Assembly (NCBI RefSeq): GCF_024298965.1
Contig: NZ_CP085193.1
Span: 5,146,001-5,210,000, forward strand
Direction of reading: 5' to 3'
DNA length: 64,000 nt
Origin: Streptomyces rapamycinicus NRRL 5491
Lineage (GTDB): Bacteria > Actinomycetota > Actinomycetes > Streptomycetales > Streptomycetaceae
The notes beneath the pieces were generated by a model. The model saw nothing but the letters and a program-made list of their open reading frames with translations, did no database searches and was not told where the DNA came from. Of this stretch, positions 1 through 10,517 are shown piece after piece (position 1 is the stretch's first letter; the number at the start of each line of letters is the position of its first letter). The translations under genes and the position numbers were made by a program.

Positions 1-440
1 GCGGCCTCGGCATCCCGCTGCGCATGGTGGAGCTCGCGCAGCAGGTCAACGGGCGGATGCCGGGCTATGTCACGCGCCGCTGCACGGCCCTGCTCAACGA
101 GTACGGGAAGTCGGCGCGCGGCGCGCACGTACTGCTGCTGGGCGTCGGCTACAAGGCCGACGTCGCCGACGCCGAGGGCTCACCCGCGCGGGAGATCGCC
201 TCCCGGCTGATCGAGCTGGGCGCCCGGCTCAGCTACCACGATCCGTACGTCACGCGCTGGCGGGTGCTGGGGCGCGAGGTGGAGCGCGCCGACTCGGTGT
301 ACGAGGCGGCCGCCGACGCCGACCTGACCGTCCTGCTCCAGCCGCACCGCACCTACGACCTCCAGGGGCTGTCGGTGAAGGCCCAGCTGCTGCTGGACAC
401 CCGGGGCGCGGGACCGGCGGGCACGGCACACCGGCTGTGA
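1..440 (+). CDS. Nucleotide-sugar dehydrogenase, C-terminal part (5' end outside window)
   Basis: The reading frame is already open at the window edge (codons begin at base 3) and stops with TGA at 438-440, so about 146 C-terminal residues are present. The segment has the look of the C-terminal domain of the UDP-glucose/GDP-mannose dehydrogenase family: a helix continuing from the dimerisation domain (VELAQQVNG), then a Rossmann-type strand and loop, VLLLGVGYKADVAD, then SPAREI and a YHDPYV element. These enzymes oxidise a nucleotide sugar to the uronate with NAD, usually for surface polysaccharide or glycosylated metabolites. The catalytic cysteine region lies upstream and cannot be checked. 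The substrate is unknown. Confidence 0.85.
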   Translation, partial: GLGIPLRMVELAQQVNGRMPGYVTRRCTALLNEYGKSARGAHVLLLGVGYKADVADAEGSPAREIASRLIELGARLSYHDPYVTRWRVLGREVERADSVYEAAADADLTVLLQPHRTYDLQGLSVKAQLLLDTRGAGPAGTAHRL

Positions 441-471
441 GAGCCGCCCGGCCCGGGTCCGGGCCCCGCCG

Positions 472-3156
472 TCACCGGCTCCGCGTACGCCGCAGCCGGA
501 ACGCGACCGCCAGCACGATCAGCGCCGTCCCGCCCAGCACGAAGATCACCGCTCCCGACGGCACCGACCGCACATCCGCCGTGAACGTCATCGGCGCGCC
601 CCAGGGCCTGCCGTCGGTGGTGGTGTAGAGCTGGGCGGTCAGCCGCACCGGCCCGTTCGCGTACGCCTCCACCCGGATCCGCACCGTACGGCTCACCGCC
701 CGCGACGCCTGGACCGGCATCGCGCGGTCCCGGGCGATCAGCCGCTCGGGGCGGCTGGAGAGGACCCGGAGCTCCACCCCGGTGAGGTCCTGCTGGAGGC
801 CGTTGTCGACGGTGACCGGGATGGTCGCCGAACCCCCGGTCACCACCACCGTGGACTTCGGCACCAGCCGCACCGACGCGATCGAGGCGGTCAGATAGCG
901 GGACACCCCCCGCTGGTACGAGGCCGCGCCCGCCGGGTCGGCGCGCCAGGCGGTCGCCACGGAGCGGCCCAGCGCGGCCCGTACGGACGCGGCGGTGGCC
1001 CGCGCGTCCGACAGCACCTTGGCCAGGGCCCGCATCCGCAGCCGGTCCCGGACCACCGCCGCGAGCCGGGCGGGCGGCAGCTCGGAGGCGTGCCGCGCGA
1101 GCGGATAGCCGTCGAAGCCCCGCAGCCGCCCCGCCGTGGGCTTGCGCAGCGCGGCCGCGAACCCGGCCGGCTCCAGCCAGCCCGCCTTACGGCCCTCGGC
1201 CACCACCGTGAGCAGCACCCGGGCGACCGCGAGCGGCATCCGGCGCGGCGGCACCATCACCAGCTCGCGACGGGCGGACGGCAGCTCCCGCGCGGCCGTA
1301 AGGGTCTCGGCGAGGAGCCGCTGGCGCAAGCGCAGCCGGGCGGGCGCACCGGAGGCGCCCGCGGCCGGATGGCTCGCGAAGAGCTGGGACGCGATCGCCG
1401 CGTCGTAGCGCAGCGCGGTCGTGCCGCCCTCGAGCGAGACGGCGCCGTCGTCGGTGGCCCCCTCCGAGACCAGCTCACCGGCGGAGGTCACCCCGGCGCC
1501 CGAGGCCAGCACCGTGTCCAGGCCGAGCCCCTTGGCGTACCGGGCGATCCCGTCGTCCAGCTCGCCGCCCGCGGGCCAGCCCACACCGGCGCGCGCGTGG
1601 ACGCCCAGCGCCCGGTCCACCACGCTCCGGCCGGTGCGCGAGGCCCGGCGCAGCAGCCCGGCGAGCGGGGCGCCGCCGCCGCGCGCGAGCGAGGCCAGAT
1701 CCGGGTCCGCGTACGGCAGCGCGATCACCTCGCGGCCCCGGACCGCCGCCCGGAGCGCGGCCAGCCAGCCCGCCGCCGCCTCGTCGCCCTTCCCCTCGGT
1801 GGCTCGCAGCGGATCGGTGTCACCCGGCGTACGGGCCACCCGGTACCCGGCGACCATGGCCCGAGCCTGGACGATCAGATCCGGATCGAGCACCCATGTG
1901 ACCGGCCGCCCCTTGCCCATCTCCACCAGCCGCCGCAGCCGCCCGCCCGGCCCGAAGGCGGCGGTCAGCTGGTCGTCGCGGAAGACCGGCAGCACGCTGT
2001 CCTGGGTGCGCAGGGTCAGCGCCTCCATCCGCGGGGCGTCCAGCACCGGCCACAGCACGGTGGTGCGCAGCGGCTCCAGCCGGGTGGCGTCGGGGTACGC
2101 GGACAGGTGGGTGCGGATCAGCCCGAGCACGGTCCCGGCACCCGCGCCGTCCGCGCCGTCCGCCCGGACGACATGCACGGTGAGCGCGTACGCCCCGGCG
2201 CCGTCCAGCCCCAGGTCGGGGACGGGCACGGTGAGCCGGAAGCCGCGCTCGGCGCCGGTGGGCAGCGGGGCGAGACGGGCCGTACGGTCGGCCACCTCGG
2301 GGCCGTCGGCCCGGGTCAGGGGCGTACGACGGGCCACGGTGGCGAGCCCGCCACGGGTGTCGATCGCCCCGGAGGCCCCGATCCGCACCCCGATCCGCGC
2401 GGCCCCGACCCGCCGCCCGGAGGTGTTGGTGACCCGCCCGCTGATCCTCAGCTCGCCGCCCTGACGGATCACGGCGGGGGTGAGGGAGGTCAGCTCGACG
2501 GACACGGGATAGCGGCGGGAGGGTGCGTGGGCCGCGGGGCTCATGACGCCGTCGGGCCCACGGCCCTGCGGCGTGACGGGGCCATCAGGCCCACGGCCGC
2601 GCGGCGCGGCGGCGCCGTCAGACCCACGGCCGCGCGGCGCAGCAGCGCCGTCAGACCCACGGCCGCGCGGCGCAGCAGCGCCGTCAGACCCACGGCCGCG
2701 CGGCGCAGCAGCGCCGTCAGACCCACGGCCGCGCGGCGCAGCAGCGCCGTCAGACCCACGGCCCTGCGGCGTGGCAGCGCCGCCGCGCCCACGGCCGTGC
2801 GGCGCGGCGGCGCGAGCCTCTAGGCCGTTCGCCGGGGCGGCACCACCGTAAGACCCACGGCCCTCCGGCGTGCCACCACGAACCCCACGGCCGTCCGCCG
2901 GGGCGGCGCCACGAGGCCCGCGGCCTTGCGCCGTAGTGTCGCCGTAAGGCACGCGGCCCTGCGCCGCCGCCATGGCCGCGCCATAACCCCCGCCGCCGTC
3001 CGCCAGGACTGTCGCCGCCCCGGCGGGCATCGACAGCACGGAAGCGATCGCGACCAGGATCGTGGTGGCGGTCGCGAGAACCGCCCGCCGGTACGTCCTG
3101 CCGCGCCCCACGACCACCACCTCGACGCCCGCGCCTGTCGTCCGCCCGCGCCGCAC
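472..3156 (-). CDS. Large secreted/membrane-anchored DUF6049-type protein with 11-residue tandem repeats
   Basis: An 894-residue protein read from a GTG at 3156. It has an N-terminal hydrophobic segment (about residues 25-48, ending AGA) that looks like a signal peptide, and a C-terminal membrane segment (GGTALIVLAVAF) followed by RLRRTRSR, so it is probably exported and anchored with its bulk outside. After a low-complexity Gly/Arg/Ala/Pro repeat zone (about residues 75-210) comes a beta-rich domain with TNTSGRRVG, a large domain containing WVLDPDL and ALPYADPDL, and a C-terminal beta-sandwich before the membrane span. This matches my memory of the actinobacterial DUF6049 family, whose function is unknown. 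The start is uncertain because several in-frame GTG codons lie close by. It follows the MreB-like gene on the same strand. Confidence 0.75.
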   Translation of the reverse strand: MRRGRTTGAGVEVVVVGRGRTYRRAVLATATTILVAIASVLSMPAGAATVLADGGGGYGAAMAAAQGRVPYGDTTAQGRGPRGAAPADGRGVRGGTPEGRGSYGGAAPANGLEARAAAPHGRGRGGAATPQGRGSDGAAAPRGRGSDGAAAPRGRGSDGAAAPRGRGSDGAAAPRGRGSDGAAAPRGRGPDGPVTPQGRGPDGVMSPAAHAPSRRYPVSVELTSLTPAVIRQGGELRISGRVTNTSGRRVGAARIGVRIGASGAIDTRGGLATVARRTPLTRADGPEVADRTARLAPLPTGAERGFRLTVPVPDLGLDGAGAYALTVHVVRADGADGAGAGTVLGLIRTHLSAYPDATRLEPLRTTVLWPVLDAPRMEALTLRTQDSVLPVFRDDQLTAAFGPGGRLRRLVEMGKGRPVTWVLDPDLIVQARAMVAGYRVARTPGDTDPLRATEGKGDEAAAGWLAALRAAVRGREVIALPYADPDLASLARGGGAPLAGLLRRASRTGRSVVDRALGVHARAGVGWPAGGELDDGIARYAKGLGLDTVLASGAGVTSAGELVSEGATDDGAVSLEGGTTALRYDAAIASQLFASHPAAGASGAPARLRLRQRLLAETLTAARELPSARRELVMVPPRRMPLAVARVLLTVVAEGRKAGWLEPAGFAAALRKPTAGRLRGFDGYPLARHASELPPARLAAVVRDRLRMRALAKVLSDARATAASVRAALGRSVATAWRADPAGAASYQRGVSRYLTASIASVRLVPKSTVVVTGGSATIPVTVDNGLQQDLTGVELRVLSSRPERLIARDRAMPVQASRAVSRTVRIRVEAYANGPVRLTAQLYTTTDGRPWGAPMTFTADVRSVPSGAVIFVLGGTALIVLAVAFRLRRTRSR
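2551..2800 (-). repeat. 33-bp tandem repeats inside the DUF6049 gene
   Basis: A 33-bp unit encoding GRGSDGAAAPR is repeated five times at the protein level, with near-identical DNA in the central copies, and is flanked by degenerate 11-residue units (for example GRGPDGPVTPQ). The period is a multiple of three, so copy number can change without breaking the frame. Confidence 0.9.
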
Positions 3157-3399
3157 GGGACCGACGCGGTGTCACCAGCCCACCACGCCGGGGACGACGC
3201 CGCACGCTCAAGGCCGCCGCCCCGGGGAGCCCCCGCCGGGCCGCCCCGAGGCGTCCTCAGCAGCTCGCGGAAATCGGCCGCGGTTCGAACGGCACCCCGA
3301 AGGGGCGATCTGCGGCTCCGCCGGGTGGGCGACCGGCCACGACGGCGCCGCGAGACGGCCGACGGCAGGTCAGGGCATTCCCGGCGGAGCGCTTGGGCG

Positions 3400-4557
3400 T
3401 CACACCCGCACGGAGTCCGGCCGACGGGGCCGTGCGTCCATCGCGGTGCGCAGCGAGGCGAAGTCCTCCACACAGCGGCCGGTGCCGATGGCCACGCAGT
3501 CCAGCGGGTCGTCGGCCACCAGCACCGGGATGTTCAGCTCGCGCCCCAGCCGTACGTCCAGACCGCGCAGCAGGGCCCCGCCGCCGGTCAGCACGATGCC
3601 GCGGTCCATGATGTCGCCCGCCAGCTCCGGCGGGGTCTCGTCGAGCGTGGCCCGCACGGCCGCGACGATGCTGTCCACCGGCTCGGCGAGGGCGTGCCGC
3701 ACCTCGTCCGAGGTCAGTTCGAGCACCCTGGGCAGCCCGGTCGCCTGGTCCCGGCCGCGGATCGTGCAGCGGTCCGGCGGCAGCAGCGCCTGGGTGTCCT
3801 CGTTGTCCTCGCTCTGACCCGGGATGAACACCTCCACATTCCGCTCGGGCCGCCGGACGGACTCCGAGACCCGCGGTACGGACAGCGGCCCGGTGGGCGA
3901 GGCGGATCCGATGGAGACCTTGATCTCCTCGGCGGACCGCTCACCGATCGCCAGCGCGTACTGCTTCTTCACATAGGAGGTGATCGCGACATCCATCGCG
4001 TCGCCCGCGGTGCGCACCGACCGCGCGGTGACGATGCCGCCCAGCGAGACCACGGCGACCTCCGTCGTACCGCCGCCGATGTCGACGACCATGCAGCCGG
4101 TCGGCTCGCTCACCGGCAGCCCCGCGCCGATCGCCGCCGCGATGGGCTCCTCGACCAGATGCACCTGCCGCGCCCCGGCCTGGGTGGCCGCCTCCATCAC
4201 CGCGCGCCGCTCAACGCCGGTGATCCCGGAGGGCACACAGACCACCACCCGGGGGCGGGCCAGCCGGCGGCTGCCCATGACCTTCTTGATGAAGTACCGC
4301 AGCATGCGCTCGGCGATCTCGAAATCGGCGATCACGCCATCGCGCAGCGGCCGCACGGCGACGATGTTCGTCGGTGTCCGCCCCATGGTCTCCTTGGCGG
4401 CCGAACCCACCGACAGCACACTGCCGTCGACTGTGTTCACCGCCACAACCGACGGCTCGTTGAGCACGATGCCCCTGCCCCGTACGTACACCAGTGTGTT
4501 GGCGGTGCCGAGGTCGATACCCATGTCACGCCCATTGAACGACTTGTTCTGCGCCAT
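3400..4557 (-). CDS. MreB/Mbl-family actin-like protein with a central insertion
   Basis: A 385-residue bacterial actin. The phosphate-1 loop ([13 protein letters not shown]), phosphate-2 loop ([13 protein letters not shown]) and adenosine motif ([13 protein letters not shown]) are all visible. MreB proteins are usually about 335-350 residues. The extra length is mostly an insertion of about 40 residues between [10 protein letters not shown] and [12 protein letters not shown], acidic and Pro-rich, and a short basic tail. Streptomycetes carry several MreB-like proteins, which help build the spore wall; which paralogue this is cannot be decided here. No mreC/mreD genes are adjacent. No clear Shine-Dalgarno sequence precedes the ATG at 4557; an alternative ATG is at 4524. 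Confidence 0.85.
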   Translation of the reverse strand: MAQNKSFNGRDMGIDLGTANTLVYVRGRGIVLNEPSVVAVNTVDGSVLSVGSAAKETMGRTPTNIVAVRPLRDGVIADFEIAERMLRYFIKKVMGSRRLARPRVVVCVPSGITGVERRAVMEAATQAGARQVHLVEEPIAAAIGAGLPVSEPTGCMVVDIGGGTTEVAVVSLGGIVTARSVRTAGDAMDVAITSYVKKQYALAIGERSAEEIKVSIGSASPTGPLSVPRVSESVRRPERNVEVFIPGQSEDNEDTQALLPPDRCTIRGRDQATGLPRVLELTSDEVRHALAEPVDSIVAAVRATLDETPPELAGDIMDRGIVLTGGGALLRGLDVRLGRELNIPVLVADDPLDCVAIGTGRCVEDFASLRTAMDARPRRPDSVRV

Positions 4558-4646
4558 AAGTTGACATTATTGCTTATGCCGGATTCTGTCCCGGCACTGA
4601 TGTCATTCGCACCACCGTGCGGCCGTGCCACTGCTACCTTGCGGGC

Positions 4647-5090
4647 ATGATCGTGTCCGCTCCCTCCGCAGCTCAGGCCCCACGACCGGCCCGTGGGCTC
4701 GCGGCGGGAATCGCGGCGGCCCTGCTCGGAGCCCTGGTCTTCGGCTTCATCCAGGGCAAAATCGGCCACCGCGGCCAGGAGGTCGGCTACTGGGCGCTGT
4801 GCATCGGACTGTTGACCGGCGCCGCGCTGGGCAAGCTGGGCGGCCGGGCGCCGCTGCTGGCGCTCGTCGGCATACCGCTGGCCGTGGTCAGTGTCTCGCT
4901 GGCGCAACTGATCGGCGCCGCGGTACTGATGGGGGACGAGAGCTCCTGGCCCACCGCCGACACCCTGATCAGGCACTTCGGGCTGGTGGCGGACTATTGG
5001 CGTGATCACATCCTGGGGCGCAACGACATCACCTTCTACGCCGTGGCGGGAGCGGAAAGTTACCTCGTCGCGAAGCGCGTCACCGAATAG
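4647..5090 (+). CDS. Small multi-pass membrane protein
   Basis: A 147-residue protein of unknown function. Three hydrophobic spans are visible: LAAGIAAALLGALVFGFI, YWALCIGLLTGAALG and LALVGIPLAVVSVSLAQLIG. They are followed by a soluble tail of about 50 residues. The ATG at 4647 is preferred over a GTG at 4617 because it leaves the first span with a short, Ala/Pro-rich cytoplasmic lead. The span-plus-KLGGR pattern recurs in the membrane protein at 5299-5988, so the two may be paralogues. It is divergent from the MreB-like gene, about 90 bases away. Confidence 0.7.
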   Translation: MIVSAPSAAQAPRPARGLAAGIAAALLGALVFGFIQGKIGHRGQEVGYWALCIGLLTGAALGKLGGRAPLLALVGIPLAVVSVSLAQLIGAAVLMGDESSWPTADTLIRHFGLVADYWRDHILGRNDITFYAVAGAESYLVAKRVTE

Positions 5091-5173
5091 CGGCGACGAA
5101 TCGCCATATGCCGGGCCAACGTGTCTCCGTCCGGTCCCAGCCATGTCACGGACGTCAGACACGACTTGTCTGA

Positions 5174-5202
5174 TTGTCATGCCTGCCTGTTAGTTTTATG
5201 GC
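5174..5202 (+). promoter_or_regulatory. Possible vegetative promoter for the 5299 gene
   Basis: TTGTCA at 5174-5179 and TATGGC at 5197-5202 are separated by 17 bases, a plausible -35/-10 pair for the principal sigma factor, about 90 bases upstream of the ATG at 5299. The stretch is noticeably AT-richer than its surroundings. Assigned by eye only. Confidence 0.35.
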
Positions 5203-5298
5203 TCGATAGTTTCCTTCCGCGTTCCCAGCCCGCAGCCGCTCATCAGCCGAGCTGTCCCCGGAACGCGGTCTCAACACCTTCATCCCCGGGGGAATTCC

Positions 5299-5988
5299 AT
5301 GAGCCAGAACTGGCAGCAGCCACAGCAGCCAGGCGGGTACCCGCAGCAGCCGGGCGGCTATCCGCAGCAGCCCGCCCCGCCCCAGCAGGCCGGTGGGTAC
5401 GGCTCCGCGCAGCAGCCCGGCTATGGCTACCCGCAGGGTCAGCCGCCCCAGCCCCAGCAGCCTCAGCCGCAGTACGGCGGCGGCTTCCCGCCGCCCGCGC
5501 CGCCGGCCGGCCGCCCCGGCAACCCGCTGCTGGCCGTGGGCGCCGCCCTCGTGGCCACGATCGTCGGCGCGTTCCTCTACGCGTTCCTGCTGAGCGCGAT
5601 GGCGGACACGGACAAGACCCCGCCGGAGGTCACGCAGTTCGCGTACGCCGGTGTGGTCGTCGGCGCGCTCATCGGTCTGGCGGTCGCCAAGCTGGGCGGC
5701 CGCAACACGGGACTGTGGGTGGTCGGCGCGGTGCTGGCCCTGGCCGCGGTGTTCCTCGGCGAGCTCTACGGCTACGCCATGATCCTGCACGATGTGATGA
5801 GCAACTACGCCGACAAGATCGGCGGCGGCGCCAGCAGCCAGGTGCTCTCCTCGAACGAGATCTTCTTCGACCACTTCAGCGACCTGTGGAAGTCGTGGAA
5901 GGAAGACTCCGACGCGCTGACCTACATCTTCATGGCGCTCGCGCCGGTCGCCGCGGTCAGCACCGCCTACCGGATCAGCAACCGCTGA
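5299..5988 (+). CDS. Membrane protein with Gln/Pro/Gly-rich N-terminus
   Basis: A 229-residue protein. Residues 1-75 are a low-complexity cytoplasmic tail built from QQPGGYPQQPG-like repeats. This is followed by three or four hydrophobic spans (LLAVGAALVATIVGAFLYAFLL, AYAGVVVGALIGLAV, GLWVVGAVLALAAVFLGELYG) and a final one near the C-terminus. Such PGQ-rich tails are common on actinobacterial membrane proteins and may mediate protein-protein contacts. The core resembles the 147-residue membrane protein just upstream (both have a Gly/Ala-rich span ending in KLGGR). The ATG follows a GGGGGAA ribosome-binding stretch. Function unknown. A strong hairpin follows the stop codon. Confidence 0.75.
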   Translation: MSQNWQQPQQPGGYPQQPGGYPQQPAPPQQAGGYGSAQQPGYGYPQGQPPQPQQPQPQYGGGFPPPAPPAGRPGNPLLAVGAALVATIVGAFLYAFLLSAMADTDKTPPEVTQFAYAGVVVGALIGLAVAKLGGRNTGLWVVGAVLALAAVFLGELYGYAMILHDVMSNYADKIGGGASSQVLSSNEIFFDHFSDLWKSWKEDSDALTYIFMALAPVAAVSTAYRISNR

Positions 5989-6005
5989 GCCCACGGGCAA
6001 CACAG

Positions 6006-6050
6006 CAAGGGGAAGGCCCCGGCCGCGAGGCGGTCGGGGCCTTCCCCTTG
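6006..6050. terminator. Bidirectional hairpin terminator
   Basis: A 15-bp perfect stem (CAAGGGGAAGGCCCC pairing with GGGGCCTTCCCCTTG) encloses a 15-base loop. It lies between the convergent 3' ends of the membrane protein gene and the guaB paralogue, as expected of a shared terminator. Confidence 0.85.
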
Positions 6051-6097
6051 CCGAATCGGTCACCGCACCGGTTGCCGAACCGGCCCGTGAAGGACGC

Positions 6098-7225
6098 TCA
6101 GCGCTTGTCGCGGGCCGACGGCGCGACCGTGACCTCGACCCGCTGGAACTCCTTCAGCTCCGAGTAGCCGGTGGTGGCCATCGCGCGGCGCAGCGCGCCG
6201 AAGAAGTTCATCGAACCGTCGGTGGTGTGCGACGGGCCGAGGAGGATCTCCTCGGTGGAGCCCACCGTGCCCAGGTTCATCCGCTTGCCGCGCGGCACTT
6301 CGTCGTGCACGGCCTCCATGCCCCAGTGGTGACCGCGGCCCGGTGCGTCGGTGGCCCGGGCCAGCGGGGAGCCCATCATCACCGAGTCCGCGCCGCAGGC
6401 GACGGCCTTCGGCAGATCGCCGCTCCAGCCCACGCCGCCATCGGCGATCACATGTACATAGCGGCCGCCGGACTCGTCCATGTAGTCCCGGCGGGCGGCG
6501 GCGACATCGGCGACCGCCGTGGCCATCGGCACCTGGATGCCCAGCACATTGCGGGTGGTGTGCGCGGCGCCGCCGCCGAAGCCCACCAGCACACCGGCCG
6601 CGCCGGTGCGCATCAGATGCAGGGCCGCCGTGTACGTGGCGCAGCCGCCCACGATCACCGGGACGTCCAGCTCATAGATGAACTGCTTGAGGTTGAGCGG
6701 CTCGGCGGCGCCGGAGACATGCTCGGCGGAGACCGTGGTGCCGCGGATCACGAAGATGTCGACCCCCGCGTCCACCACGGCCTTGGAGAACTGCGCCGTG
6801 CGCTGCGGGGACAGGGCGGCGGCGGTCACCACTCCCGCGTCCCGCACCTCCTTCAGGCGCTGGCCGATCAGCTCCTCCTTGATCGGCTCGGCGTAGATCT
6901 CCTGCATCCGGGTGGTCGCGGTGTGCTCGTCCAGCTCGGCGATCTCCGCCAGCAGCGGCTCCGGGTCCTCGTAACGGGTCCAGAGCCCCTCGAGGTTGAG
7001 CACTCCGAGGCCGCCGAGCTCACCGATGCGGATCGCGGTGCGGGGTGAGACCACCGAGTCCATCGGCGCGGCCAGGAACGGCAGCTCGAAGCGGTAGGCG
7101 TCGATCTGCCAGGCGATCGAGACCTCCTTCGGGTCCCGGGTGCGACGACTCGGCACAACGGCGATGTCGTCGAACGCGTACGCCCTGCGGCCGCGCTTGC
7201 CGCGCCCGATCTCGATCTCAGTCAC
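6098..7225 (-). CDS. GuaB3-type IMP dehydrogenase-related protein
   Basis: A 375-residue TIM-barrel protein of the IMPDH/GMP reductase superfamily, without the CBS pair found in true GuaB. The family fold is clear from FDDIAVVPSRRTRDP at the start, FLAAPMDSVVS, and DGGVGWSGDLPKAVACGAD near the end. The loop that carries the catalytic cysteine in IMPDH (GSICTTR) reads GGGAAHTTR here, so the cysteine is missing and classical IMPDH chemistry is unlikely. In actinomycetes this paralogue normally sits directly downstream of guaB, as here (119 bases). The exact reaction is not evident; a role in purine nucleotide interconversion or its control is an inference from family and context. Confidence 0.85.
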   Translation of the reverse strand: MTEIEIGRGKRGRRAYAFDDIAVVPSRRTRDPKEVSIAWQIDAYRFELPFLAAPMDSVVSPRTAIRIGELGGLGVLNLEGLWTRYEDPEPLLAEIAELDEHTATTRMQEIYAEPIKEELIGQRLKEVRDAGVVTAAALSPQRTAQFSKAVVDAGVDIFVIRGTTVSAEHVSGAAEPLNLKQFIYELDVPVIVGGCATYTAALHLMRTGAAGVLVGFGGGAAHTTRNVLGIQVPMATAVADVAAARRDYMDESGGRYVHVIADGGVGWSGDLPKAVACGADSVMMGSPLARATDAPGRGHHWGMEAVHDEVPRGKRMNLGTVGSTEEILLGPSHTTDGSMNFFGALRRAMATTGYSELKEFQRVEVTVAPSARDKR

Positions 7226-7344
7226 GTGGGTGCCTTTCCCTGTTCACGAACAGCCGTCCCAGTATCCCTGCCCGCACCGTCGCGAGGTCGCCCGGGTGAA
7301 CGGTGCGGGCGGCACGGACGGCACGGGTCAGCGGACAGCGTGGA

Positions 7345-9003
<1,659 letters not shown>

Positions 9004-9615
9004 TCACTGCTCGGCGAGCGCGCGCAGCCTGCTCAGCGCCCGGTGCTGGGCGACCCGCACCGCTCCGGGGGACATCCCGAGCATCTGCCCGGTCTCCTCC
9101 GCCGTCAGCCCGACCGCGACCCTCAGCAGCACCAGCTCGCGCTGGTGCTCCGGAAGGTTGGCCAGCAGCTTCTTGGCCCACTCCGCGTCGCTGCTGAGCA
9201 GCGCCCGCTCCTCGGGCCCCAGCGAATCGTCCGGCTGCTCCGGCATCTCGTCCGAGGGGACGGCCGTGGAGCCCGGGTGGCGCATGGCGGCCCGCTGCAG
9301 ATCGGCGACCTTGTGGGAGGCGATGGCCACGACGAACGCCTCGAAGGGCTTTCCGGTGTCGCGGTAGCGCGGCAGCGCGCACAGCACCGCGAGACAGACC
9401 TCCTGCGCCAGGTCGTCCACGAAGTGGCGGGCATCACCCGGAAGTCGGGACAGCCTCGTACGGCAGTAGCGCAGGGCCAGCGGGTGGACCAGGGCCAGCA
9501 GATCGTGGGTGGCCTGCTCGTCCCCCTCGGCTGCGCGCCCGACGAGGGAGCCGATCGCCCCCGTACCCCCGGGAGCTCCCTTGGGGGCTCCTGGGCTCTC
9601 GTCGTCGCGCGGCAT
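9004..9615 (-). CDS. shbA: RNA polymerase sigma factor ShbA (group 4/ECF type)
   Basis: A 203-residue sigma-70 family protein. Region 2 is seen in [21 protein letters not shown]...[16 protein letters not shown], and region 4 in [45 protein letters not shown] (a helix-turn-helix). The position between bldM and guaB matches ShbA, which in Streptomyces is reported to drive transcription of hrdB, the gene for the principal sigma factor; that function comes from the literature and is not visible here. The start at 9615 (MPRDDES) gives the normal length; an in-frame extension to 9825 lacks family similarity. No anti-sigma factor gene is adjacent. Confidence 0.9.
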   Translation of the reverse strand: MPRDDESPGAPKGAPGGTGAIGSLVGRAAEGDEQATHDLLALVHPLALRYCRTRLSRLPGDARHFVDDLAQEVCLAVLCALPRYRDTGKPFEAFVVAIASHKVADLQRAAMRHPGSTAVPSDEMPEQPDDSLGPEERALLSSDAEWAKKLLANLPEHQRELVLLRVAVGLTAEETGQMLGMSPGAVRVAQHRALSRLRALAEQ

Positions 9616-9905
9616 CCATCCATGGTGCCTCGGGCCCGGGGGCTCCGTGGCATCGCGTCCGTAGTTGTGCGCTGATCCGTTATGAGCAGGTGCGCCGGCT
9701 GTCGTCACGTCCTGCGCTCTCCCCTCACGCCCGACCGACTCGTCCCCGAGGAACTCCACACCTTCAAGGATGCGGCATAGCGCGGGGAACTGATACAGGC
9801 CACCACCACAGCGCTCGCCGCGCACGCTTTCGCCCCGCCCGCCAACCGACGGGCGGGGACCGTAGCGCCCCCGCTGCGCAGCACGTCAGAACGGTCGTGG
9901 CCGGA

Positions 9906-10517
9906 TCAGCGGACCAGACCCCAGCGGAACCCGAGGGCCACCGCATGTGCCCGGTCGGACGCGCCGAGCTTCTTGAACAACCGGCGTGCGTGCGTCTTGA
10001 CCGTGTCCTCGGACAGGAACAGCTCGCGGCCGATCTCCGCGTTGGACCGGCCGTGGCTCATGCCCTCGAGCACCTGGATCTCCCGCGCGGTGAGCGTGGG
10101 CGCGGCGCCCATCTCGGCCGAGCGCAGCCGGCGCGGGGCCAGCCGCCAGGTGGGGTCGGCGAGCGCCTGGGTCACGGTGGCGCGCAGCTCGGCGCGCGAG
10201 GCGTCCTTGTGCAGATAGCCACGGGCGCCGGCCGCCACGGCCAGCGCCACTCCGTCCAGGTCCTCGGCGACCGTGAGCATGATGATCCGGGCGCCGGGGT
10301 CGGCGGAGAGCAGCCGCCGCACGGTCTCGACCCCGCCGAGACCGGGCATCCGTACGTCCATCAGAATCAGATCCGAGCGGTCGGCACCCCAGCGGCGGAG
10401 GACTTCCTCGCCGTTGGCCGCCGTCGTCACACGCTCGACGCCGGGCACGGTCGCCACCGCGCGGCGCAGCGCCTCTCGGGCAAGCGGGGAGTCGTCGCAG
10501 ACGAGGACGGATGTCAT
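9906..10517 (-). CDS. bldM: Developmental response regulator BldM
   Basis: A 203-residue NarL/FixJ-type regulator required for aerial hyphae and spore formation in Streptomyces. The receiver domain (residues 1-120) has the acidic pair in VLVCDDS, Asp54 in LILMDVRMPG and Lys104 in LHKD. The LuxR-type helix-turn-helix (about 135-200) includes LTAREIQVLEGMSHGRSNAEIG and DTVKTHARRLFKKLG. As I recall it, the sequence is essentially that of the S. coelicolor protein. BldM is reported to act as a homodimer on early genes and with WhiI on late genes. The ATG at 10517 gives the known N-terminus MTSVLVCDD. It is divergent from whiD, and no partner kinase gene is adjacent. A sigma-BldN-type promoter lies upstream. 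Confidence 0.97.
   Translation of the reverse strand: MTSVLVCDDSPLAREALRRAVATVPGVERVTTAANGEEVLRRWGADRSDLILMDVRMPGLGGVETVRRLLSADPGARIIMLTVAEDLDGVALAVAAGARGYLHKDASRAELRATVTQALADPTWRLAPRRLRSAEMGAAPTLTAREIQVLEGMSHGRSNAEIGRELFLSEDTVKTHARRLFKKLGASDRAHAVALGFRWGLVR

Noticed and set aside
1090..2823. Long plus-strand open frame (577 codons) opposite the DUF6049 gene
   Set aside because: It is a shadow of the GC-rich minus-strand gene: composition is Arg/Gly/Pro-rich, no domain is seen, and the opposite strand has a signal peptide, a conserved domain and a membrane anchor.
3285..3305. tRNA-like GGTTCGAA T-loop sequence
   Set aside because: No acceptor stem or anticodon arm can be folded around it.
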